The notes under the pieces: generated by a model
The model's input: the letters and a program-made list of their open reading frames with translations, nothing else
What the model was told of the DNA's origin: nothing
The model's database searches: none
Translations under genes and position numbers: made by a program
Assembly: GCA_027006175.1 (NCBI GenBank)
Contig: JALTKS010000110.1
Span: forward strand, 35,517 to 99,516
Direction of reading: 5' to 3'
Origin: Gammaproteobacteria bacterium
GTDB lineage: Bacteria; Pseudomonadota; Gammaproteobacteria; AKS1
Length of the DNA: 64,000 nucleotides
Shown here: positions 43,822 through 50,137 of the stretch, one piece after another
Layout of the letters: every line of letters begins with the position of its first letter
How positions within the stretch are numbered: position 1 is the first letter of the stretch

Positions 43822-44388
43822 ATGGATACAATAATGTTTACGGGTGGCGGATTATTCTTTATTTTTTTAGGATTATTTTTAAGAAAGAAACATCAACAGT
43901 TTATGGCGAGCAGTATAATCGTTAATGGAAAAATTGTTGATATTGTGGAGAAGGTGAATATAAGTCGAAACACATTTGGCGGGATAGAAGATAAACGAAT
44001 TATTTGGACACCCATCGTTCAGTATAAATATAATAAATTGTACGAGTTTCAAAGTGAAGTTGATGCGAATAGCCATGGATTAAAAAAACAATCAAACGTG
44101 GATGTTTTAATTGACCCACTGAAACCAAAGGTTGCAAAGTTAACGGTGGGCGCAAAAGATAGCAGTATGCTGATGTTAATTATGATAGGACTCGGGAGTT
44201 TCTTAAGTATTATTGGCTTAATATTATTTAACCCGAATGACTTTGATATAGGATCTTTAACTGAACCCTTCCCGCTGTTGGTGACTGTTTTTGCGGGCAC
44301 TTTTTTCTATGTAAAAATATGGCCAATTCTAAGTATGTTTGCGGTTGCTGATATTTATACGGAAAATGCAAAAGAAGTGGAAGAATAA
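43822..44388 (+). CDS. DUF3592-type membrane protein
   Basis: A 188-residue protein with an N-terminal helix (IMFTGGGLFFIFLGLFL), a soluble domain (about 30-115) with GKIVDIVEK and TPIVQYKYNKLYEFQSE, and two more hydrophobic segments (LMLIMIGLGSFLSIIGLILF and PFPLLVTVFAGTFFYVKIWP). The order is that of DUF3592 proteins, whose function is unknown. It follows the exported Cys/His/Asp protein and may be co-transcribed. Confidence 0.72.
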   Translation: MDTIMFTGGGLFFIFLGLFLRKKHQQFMASSIIVNGKIVDIVEKVNISRNTFGGIEDKRIIWTPIVQYKYNKLYEFQSEVDANSHGLKKQSNVDVLIDPLKPKVAKLTVGAKDSSMLMLIMIGLGSFLSIIGLILFNPNDFDIGSLTEPFPLLVTVFAGTFFYVKIWPILSMFAVADIYTENAKEVEE

Positions 44389-44553
44389 AACAATAACTTA
44401 CAAGATTAATATAGAGTAGAAATTGAAAATTAGTTAATTACTGACTACTTATTTACAAAAAATAAATTGAATTATTACTAATACATAGTTTTTGTCATGG
44501 TATTATATTTCTGAACATGAGGTGGGGACCTTATTTATCAGGGGGAAATAACG

Positions 44554-44874
44554 ATGAACATAACGGTAAATAATAAAAAGACGTTATCTGCATTTACTAT
44601 CGCATTAACAGTGTTGTTGAATAGTTATAGTGCAACAGCCGAGCAATATGAATTCAAAAAGATTAAACCAACGCCGGAAATAGTGGCACAAGCCAGGAAT
44701 AATCCAAATACCTGGGTGTATATTATTGACGGCGATTATCAGGGTAAACAAGAAGTGCCACAACATGCTATTGTCGGTAGTTGGCAGGTAGATGAGAAGG
44801 GTGAGATTATTAAAGACAGCTTTCTGGCCAACCCAAATTACAAGAAAATAACTGAGCCACTCAATAGTATTTAA
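44554..44874 (+). CDS. Small exported protein, unknown function
   Basis: A 106-residue protein with a signal peptide (about 1-29, ending SATAEQ) and a soluble part with WVYIIDGDYQGKQEVPQHAIVGSWQVDEKGEI. Ala-Arg-Asn-Asn-Pro patterns suggest a compact beta domain. No family was recognised. It has a strong purine-rich ribosome site (AGGGGGAAATAACG). A 165-base AT-rich gap precedes it, so it probably has its own promoter. Confidence 0.55.
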   Translation: MNITVNNKKTLSAFTIALTVLLNSYSATAEQYEFKKIKPTPEIVAQARNNPNTWVYIIDGDYQGKQEVPQHAIVGSWQVDEKGEIIKDSFLANPNYKKITEPLNSI

Positions 44875-44895
44875 TCAACAATAAAAGGTTATGTT

Positions 44896-45723
44896 GTGGA
44901 AGAAGAACTTCAACAAGCGCAAGCAGTCTATAAACTTATCACTGAATTTTTTATTAACTATAGCTTCCAGATCCTTGGTGCCATTATTATTCTGGTACTG
45001 GGTTTTCTGGTTGCGAGAAAAGTTAGTGATATCGTTTTTAAAATATGTGAGCGTAAAGAACTCGATATAACCTTAAGCCTTTTTATTGCCAGTACATCAA
45101 AGATTTTCATTATTGCTATGGTGGCAATTATTGCATTAGGCAAGGTAGGCATCAGTGTCACCCCTTTTGTTGCTGCAATAGGTGCCTTGTCATTAGGTGC
45201 CGGTTTAGCCATGCAAGGCTTGTTATCTAATTATGGTGCCGGTTTAAATATTATTCTTGCGCGTCCTTTTGTAGTGGGAGATACGATACGCATACAGGGA
45301 GTGATTGGTCAGGTAAAAGAAGTGCATCTCGCATACACTCTGCTCACTGATGAAGATGATGTAGAGATCACCATTCCAAACAAGCACATAGTAGGAGAGA
45401 TAATCAGTAATTCACATGCTGATACGCTTGCTGAAGAGAGCGTTGGTATTTCTTATGACTGTGATCCTATGCAGGCAATTAAAGTTATAACGGATGCTTT
45501 AGATAATATTGAAAACATCAGTCGTGAACGAAAACCATTAGTGGGGATTGAAGATTTCGGGGATAGCAGTATTAATATCGGTATTCGTTTCTGGGCACCG
45601 ACTAATTGCTACTTTGAAACGCGATACAAGGCTAATGCAGAAATTCATTCTGCATTAGCCGCAGCCAATATATCTATGCCCTTCCCGCAACGAGAAATAC
45701 GTATTTTGGGTGATAAGGCTTAG
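44896..45723 (+). CDS. Small-conductance mechanosensitive channel (MscS family)
   Basis: A 275-residue inner-membrane channel. Three helices lie at about 20-42, 60-82 and 88-118. The pore-lining TM3 is GALSLGAGLAMQGLLSNYGAG, with the Ala/Gly packing motif. The cytoplasmic vestibule follows (LARPFVVGDTIRIQGVIGQVKEVHL, TIPNKHIVGEIISN). It opens under membrane tension to release solutes. GTG start at 44896. It ends face to face with the next gene, overlapping it by four bases. Confidence 0.9.
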   Translation: MEEELQQAQAVYKLITEFFINYSFQILGAIIILVLGFLVARKVSDIVFKICERKELDITLSLFIASTSKIFIIAMVAIIALGKVGISVTPFVAAIGALSLGAGLAMQGLLSNYGAGLNIILARPFVVGDTIRIQGVIGQVKEVHLAYTLLTDEDDVEITIPNKHIVGEIISNSHADTLAEESVGISYDCDPMQAIKVITDALDNIENISRERKPLVGIEDFGDSSINIGIRFWAPTNCYFETRYKANAEIHSALAAANISMPFPQREIRILGDKA

Positions 45724-46196
45724 CCATCCAGTTCTAAATCCTCTCGAACAGCTTCAAGACCAGCTGTGGCGCCGCTAACACCGATGCCACCCATGATATT
45801 GCCTCCGATATTAATAGGCACGCCGCCAGCGGCAATAATCAGCCCATCCAGTTTTGCGACTTGAAAAGGTTTTGTAAAGCGATCTTCAAGTTGAGATAAA
45901 GGCGCGTTAAACGACATGGCCGTATGTGCTTTTTGTTTGCTAATGGCTAGAGTAATATCCATCGCTAATGTGTCGCGCAGAGTCACTTGAGCATGCCCAC
46001 CACGATCGACAACAGTCACCGCAATTTGAACGCCTTCTTTACGGCATTGTTTAATAGCAGCTTGTGCAATACGTAATGCAGTATCCATCTTTAAGCGTTT
46101 AATCGATACAGTCATGGATTCATCGGCTAGTACGAAAGGAGATGAGATAAAGAAGAATAAAAGCAGAGAGCTAAGATTTTTAATATGTCGTTGCAT
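45720..46196 (-). CDS. Exported GlcG/HbpS-family heme-binding-like protein
   Basis: A 158-residue protein with a signal peptide (about 1-24) and a GlcG/HbpS/PduO C-terminal-like domain: LRIAQAAIKQCRKEGVQIAVTVVDRGGHAQVTLRD, KAHTAMSFN and AAGGVPINIGGNIMGGIGVSGATAGLE. Members bind heme, cobalamin or are of unknown function. An exported version suggests a periplasmic heme- or small-ligand-binding role. Gene direction is opposite to both neighbours, so it is a single transcript. Confidence 0.8.
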   Translation of the reverse strand: MQRHIKNLSSLLLFFFISSPFVLADESMTVSIKRLKMDTALRIAQAAIKQCRKEGVQIAVTVVDRGGHAQVTLRDTLAMDITLAISKQKAHTAMSFNAPLSQLEDRFTKPFQVAKLDGLIIAAGGVPINIGGNIMGGIGVSGATAGLEAVREDLELDG

Positions 46197-46260
46197 AATG
46201 GCACCTTTTAGAATGGGTTAATATTATGACTATTTAGCGATAATAACGTATTCTTTCTTT

Positions 46261-46830
46261 ATGCATAATACGCTTTTACCGATTATTTTGTCATTATTAC
46301 GCGAGCACGCTGCTGGAGTGAGTGAATATGACTTAATGCAAATGTTAGCAGAATATGATGTATTTAATGATTTTTCAGATGCAAGCCAGTTAGCCTTGTT
46401 TCAAAAGCATTTTATGATTATGAATGCGCTTTATGAATTACAGCAGCAATTATGGGAAGACGAGCAGCTATACCTTGAGGTCTCGCCGTTAAATATCGAA
46501 ATAAAAGCAGCGAATCAGTCAACATCAGAAGAACATTCACTTATCCTCTCTGAGTCAGAAGAATTAAGTTGTTATTATCGGGACTGGCAAAATTTTGAAG
46601 ATACCGATGAAGCAGCGGTGATTGGATTGCTCAATAATTTCTGGCAGAGATACATCTCAATAGATAAAAAAGAATCAGCGCTAGAGATATTGGAATTAAA
46701 GCCTGATGCAGAGCATGAAGAAATTGTCGCAAGCTACCGCCGTTTAGCCGCAAAGCACCATCCTGATAAAGGGGGTGAAAAAGAAATATTTATCAAGGTT
46801 CGTCAGGCTTACGAAGTACTCAAAATTTAA
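46261..46830 (+). CDS. DnaJ-related protein with C-terminal J domain
   Basis: A 189-residue cytoplasmic protein. The N-terminal part (about 1-110) fits the DnaJ-related domain (LPIILSLLREHAAGVSEYDLMQML). A J domain ends the protein, with the HPD motif in KHHPDKGGEKEIFIKVRQAYEVL. The HPD Asp and His are intact, so it should stimulate a DnaK ATPase. The zinc-finger and substrate domains of true DnaJ are absent, so it is a specialised co-chaperone. Confidence 0.85.
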   Translation: MHNTLLPIILSLLREHAAGVSEYDLMQMLAEYDVFNDFSDASQLALFQKHFMIMNALYELQQQLWEDEQLYLEVSPLNIEIKAANQSTSEEHSLILSESEELSCYYRDWQNFEDTDEAAVIGLLNNFWQRYISIDKKESALEILELKPDAEHEEIVASYRRLAAKHHPDKGGEKEIFIKVRQAYEVLKI

Positions 46831-46839
46831 AATAAGTGC

Positions 46840-46869
46840 TTGACAGTTATCGAAGCAAAGGCGCAGAAT
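46840..46869 (+). promoter_or_regulatory. Strong promoter of the EamA leader
   Basis: Perfect TTGACA (46840-46845) and CAGAAT (46864-46869) are separated by 18 bases. A GC-only discriminator (GCGCGC, 46870-46875) follows, as in stringently controlled stable-RNA promoters. The predicted start is at or next to 46876. Confidence 0.8.
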
Positions 46870-46875
46870 GCGCGC

Positions 46876-46959
46876 ATGTTAAATATCAAACAACACATTT
46901 GTGTGATTAAGTTGCATCGAGCACCCTGCTGGATGCAGTTTTTTCCGTGTGTTTTGTAG
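46876..46959 (+). CDS. Possible 27-residue leader peptide (leaderless)
   Basis: An ATG lies exactly where transcription is expected to start, followed by 27 codons and TAG (46957-46959). The peptide contains three cysteines (codons 9, 18 and 25) and a Cys-Trp pair in HRAPCWMQ. There is no room for a ribosome site, so it would be a leaderless message. It ends inside the antiterminator segment (46942-46957), the position needed for ribosome-controlled attenuation. It may instead be a chance frame within a structured RNA. Confidence 0.35.
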   Translation: MLNIKQHICVIKLHRAPCWMQFFPCVL

Positions 46960-47002
46960 GTTAAGATGATAAAAAGTTAAAGTGACACAAAACAATATCC
47001 TG

Positions 47003-47040
47003 AAAAGGCCACGGAAACTAAACAGTCCGTGGCCTTTTTT
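47003..47040 (+). terminator. Intrinsic terminator just before the EamA ribosome site
   Basis: GGCCACGGA (47007-47015) and TCCGTGGCC (47026-47034) form a perfect 9-bp stem extended by AAAA/TTTT, followed by TTTTTT. The ribosome site (AGAGGAG) of the EamA gene starts 16 bases later. It is a strong terminator and the OFF state of the proposed switch, or the end of a separate small RNA. Confidence 0.92.
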
Positions 47041-47070
47041 ATTACGACCGTAAACAGAGGAGTAAAAATC

Positions 47071-47958
47071 ATGTCGGTCCCTGCAGCGTATCTTGCAGTC
47101 ATTGTTATTTGGTCAACTACACCGCTTGCAATTAAGTGGAGCAGTGAAGGCCCGAGTTTTATTGCGGGTGTGACAAGTCGAATGATTATTGGAACGGTTA
47201 TCTGTCTGGTATTAGTAAAGCTACTTCGCGTTGCGATGCCATGGCATCGTCAGGCGGTGTACGCTTATATAGCAGGATCATTGGCTGTCTTTGCAGGAAT
47301 GCTAAGTGTGTATTGGGGTGCTCAGTTTATTGAGTCAGGTTTAGTCGCATTGCTATTTGGTTTAACGCCACTAGCGATAACCGTTATCTCTGTGTCAATG
47401 GGTACCGAGTCACGACCAGGACTATTTAAGCTAATGGGTATTCTGATTGCTTTGAGTGGTTTATTTTGTATCGTGCTATTAGGCGGCGAAGCAGGCCATA
47501 TAACCGAACAGAGTCTATACGGTATGTTGGCAGTCTTTATGGGTATGTTAATGCACTCAGTGAGTACCGTATGGGTAAAACAGCTTGGTCAACAGATGTC
47601 TGCATTGGCAATGACGACAGGTAGTTTATTATTTTCGATGCCATTGTATTTAATCGTCTGGTATTTTGCAGATGGCACAATACCTGATCATGTACCGATG
47701 CACGCTATTGGTTCGATAATTTATCTCGGTATTTTTGGTTCAGTACTTGGGTATGTATTTTATTTTTATACATTAAGACATGTTAGTGCGACCAATGTTG
47801 GCTTGATTACTTTGATAACACCGGTAACGGCATTATTAATCGGGCAAGCTATGAACGGTGAGAATGTCACGGGTATTGTCTGGTTTGGGACAAGTCTGAT
47901 TATTTTAGGTTTGAGCATGCATCAATGGGAACAGCGGCGAAGACTGAAAGCAGCCTGA
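47071..47958 (+). CDS. EamA-family (DMT superfamily) transporter
   Basis: A 295-residue inner-membrane protein with ten predicted helices in two repeated EamA halves (LAVIVIWSTTPLAIKWSSEGP, IGSIIYLGIFGSVLGYVFYFYTL). Family members move amino acids, other metabolites or drug-like molecules; the E. coli namesake exports cysteine and O-acetylserine. The substrate cannot be told here. An in-frame upstream start inside the terminator (47029) is rejected, because ATG 47071 has a good ribosome site. Expression is probably governed by the leader at 46876-47040. Confidence 0.88.
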   Translation: MSVPAAYLAVIVIWSTTPLAIKWSSEGPSFIAGVTSRMIIGTVICLVLVKLLRVAMPWHRQAVYAYIAGSLAVFAGMLSVYWGAQFIESGLVALLFGLTPLAITVISVSMGTESRPGLFKLMGILIALSGLFCIVLLGGEAGHITEQSLYGMLAVFMGMLMHSVSTVWVKQLGQQMSALAMTTGSLLFSMPLYLIVWYFADGTIPDHVPMHAIGSIIYLGIFGSVLGYVFYFYTLRHVSATNVGLITLITPVTALLIGQAMNGENVTGIVWFGTSLIILGLSMHQWEQRRRLKAA

Positions 47959-47989
47959 TGTGGCGGCGTGAATAAGGTAGAATGCTTGA

Positions 47990-50137
47990 ATGGATATAAG
48001 CGATTTACTTGATAATTTGAATGAGCCACAGCGTGAAGCCGTGGCGGCCCCGCCAGTACATCAATTAGTGGTAGCGGGTGCGGGAAGCGGTAAGACGAGG
48101 GTGTTGGCGCACCGTATTGCTTACCTGGTGCGTACCGGTGAAGTGTCACCGCAGGGTATTCTTGCGGTGACCTTTACGAATAAAGCGGCACGTTCGATGC
48201 GTGACCGGATTGAAAAAATGCTCGATATGCCCGTCAGGCAAATGTGGGTAGGTACCTTTCATGGTATTGCGCATCGCTTGCTGCGAGCTCATTGGCAAGA
48301 GGCGGGTTTGCCACAGACATTTCAAATTCTCGATTCAGATGATCAGCACCGTACTATTAAGCGTCTACTAAAACAGATGGAGTTGGATGAGACTCGTTGG
48401 CCGCCAAAACAGATTCAGTGGTTTATTAATGGTCAAAAAGATGAAGGTCGACGTCCTGAGCATGTTGACCATCATAATGCCCCCTTTGAAGAGCAAATGG
48501 TGCGGATATATGCCGCCTATGAAGAGGTGTGCAAACGCAGTGGTCTGGTTGATTTTGCTGAATTATTACTCCGTGCACATGAAATTCTATTGCATAACAA
48601 GAACTTACTAGACCACTATCAACGCCGTTTTCAGCATATTCTGGTGGATGAGTTTCAGGATACCAATACGATTCAATATGCATGGCTGCGCTTACTAGCC
48701 GGTGATAATAATCCGCTATTTGCCGTGGGTGATGATGATCAGTCTATTTATGGGTGGCGTGGTGCGAAAATTGAAAATATTCAACGCTTTACCAAGGATT
48801 TCCCTAATACACGCACCGTTCGGCTTGAGCAAAACTATCGTTCAACCGGCACTATCTTATCTGCCGCGAATGCCTTAATTGAAAATAACAGCGATCGACT
48901 TGGCAAAAATCTCTGGACCGATGGCAGTGATGGCGAGCTAATTTTACTCTACGAAGCCTTTAATGATTTAGAAGAAGCACGTTATATCGTTAACAGTATT
49001 AAAAATTGCATCGACAAAGGTATTCCACGAAATGAAATTGCCGTGCTGTATCGCTCTAATGCACAGTCACGGGTAATTGAAGAAGGTCTGCTACGCAGCG
49101 CAATACCTTATAAAGTATATGGAGGCATGCGTTTCTTCGAGCGTCAGGAAGTCAAACACGCCCTCGCCTACTTACGTTTGATCAGCAATCGTAATGATGA
49201 TGCTTCATTTGAACGCGTGGTGAATACCCCAACACGTGGCATTGGCGAAAAAACCGTACAGATGATTCGCGAACAGGCACGTGCATATAATATTACCCTT
49301 TGGCAAGCCGCCCAGCAGTTACTGGATGATAAACAGTTTACCGCGCGTGCCGGTAATGCAATTCAATCGTTTATGTATTTAATTGAAGAAATGGCAGTGG
49401 AAACACAAGACATGCCATTACACGACATTACAGAGACAATGCTGAAAACCAGTACTTTGATCGATAGCTACAAGAAAGATAAAAGCGAAAAGGCACAGAT
49501 GCGGGTAGAGAACCTTGCTGAATTAGTCACGGCTGCCAGACAATTTGAACATGAAGAAGATGAACTGTCTGAGCTTGATTCCTTTTTAGCGCATGCGGCA
49601 TTAGAAGCCGGTGAAGGACAGGCATCTGAATATGAAGATCCGGTTCAATTAATGACCTTGCATACTGCGAAAGGCCTGGAGTTTGAACATGTTTATCTCA
49701 GTGGTTTAGAAGAAGGCTTGTTTCCACATCGTATGTCGATGGATGAACCGGGCAGGCTCGATGAAGAACGTCGACTCTGTTATGTCGGCATTACACGTGC
49801 CAAGCAACAACTCACCATCAGTTATGCCAATGTTCGACGCTTGCATGGAAATGAGGTTTATACACAGCCATCTCGTTTTATAAGTGAATTGCCAAAAGAA
49901 TATTTGCAGGAAGTACGTATTAAAAGGCAAGCGGCGACAGCGTCAACAATGCAAATAGAAACGGCATCAAGTAATGGTTTTCAATTAGGCGCCAGAGTAC
50001 AGCATGCAAAATTTGGTGAAGGCACCGTTACCAGTAGTGAAGGTGATGGAGCCCATGCACGAGTTCAAGTGAATTTTGATAAAATAGGCAGTAAGTGGCT
50101 AGTGATTGCTTATGCTAATTTACAGACTTTAAGCTAG
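47990..50137 (+). CDS. uvrD: DNA helicase II (UvrD)
   Basis: A 715-residue SF1A helicase used in nucleotide excision and mismatch repair. Motifs: Walker A VVAGAGSGKTRVLAHRIAYLV, Ia FTNKAARSM, II ILVDEFQDTN, III VGDDDQSIYGWRGA, IV VRLEQNYRST, and V/VI LMTLHTAKGLEFEHV and CYVGITRAK. The C terminus has a Tudor-like fold (GARVQHAKFGEGTVTSSEGDGAHARVQV). It ends overlapping the facing gene by four bases. Confidence 0.97.
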   Translation: MDISDLLDNLNEPQREAVAAPPVHQLVVAGAGSGKTRVLAHRIAYLVRTGEVSPQGILAVTFTNKAARSMRDRIEKMLDMPVRQMWVGTFHGIAHRLLRAHWQEAGLPQTFQILDSDDQHRTIKRLLKQMELDETRWPPKQIQWFINGQKDEGRRPEHVDHHNAPFEEQMVRIYAAYEEVCKRSGLVDFAELLLRAHEILLHNKNLLDHYQRRFQHILVDEFQDTNTIQYAWLRLLAGDNNPLFAVGDDDQSIYGWRGAKIENIQRFTKDFPNTRTVRLEQNYRSTGTILSAANALIENNSDRLGKNLWTDGSDGELILLYEAFNDLEEARYIVNSIKNCIDKGIPRNEIAVLYRSNAQSRVIEEGLLRSAIPYKVYGGMRFFERQEVKHALAYLRLISNRNDDASFERVVNTPTRGIGEKTVQMIREQARAYNITLWQAAQQLLDDKQFTARAGNAIQSFMYLIEEMAVETQDMPLHDITETMLKTSTLIDSYKKDKSEKAQMRVENLAELVTAARQFEHEEDELSELDSFLAHAALEAGEGQASEYEDPVQLMTLHTAKGLEFEHVYLSGLEEGLFPHRMSMDEPGRLDEERRLCYVGITRAKQQLTISYANVRRLHGNEVYTQPSRFISELPKEYLQEVRIKRQAATASTMQIETASSNGFQLGARVQHAKFGEGTVTSSEGDGAHARVQVNFDKIGSKWLVIAYANLQTLS

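Larger units (their letters stand above)
46876..47040 (+). ncRNA. Structured leader RNA of EamA gene (attenuator or riboswitch candidate)
   Basis: This is an approximately 165-base transcript ahead of the EamA transporter gene. It holds a long-stem hairpin (TGCATC 46913-46918 with GATGCA 46932-46937, inner AGCA/TGCT). Two adjacent blocks, TTTCCGTG (46942-46949) and TGTTTTGT (46950-46957), are exactly complementary to CACGGAAA (47010-47017) and ACAAAACA (46987-46994). That pairing uses the left arm of the terminator, so the two structures exclude each other. I could not match it to a known riboswitch, 6S RNA or SRP RNA. Confidence 0.65.

Noticed and set aside
44389-44553. AT-rich gap before the small exported protein as a regulatory RNA
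   Set aside because: Only a general AT-rich stretch and a good ribosome site are seen; no stable pairing or promoter could be supported.
46876-47040. Leader of the EamA gene as 6S RNA, SRP RNA or the guanidine (ykkC) riboswitch
   Set aside because: The long self-pairing ends of 6S, the SRP GGAAGCAGCC core and the ykkC conserved segments are all missing.
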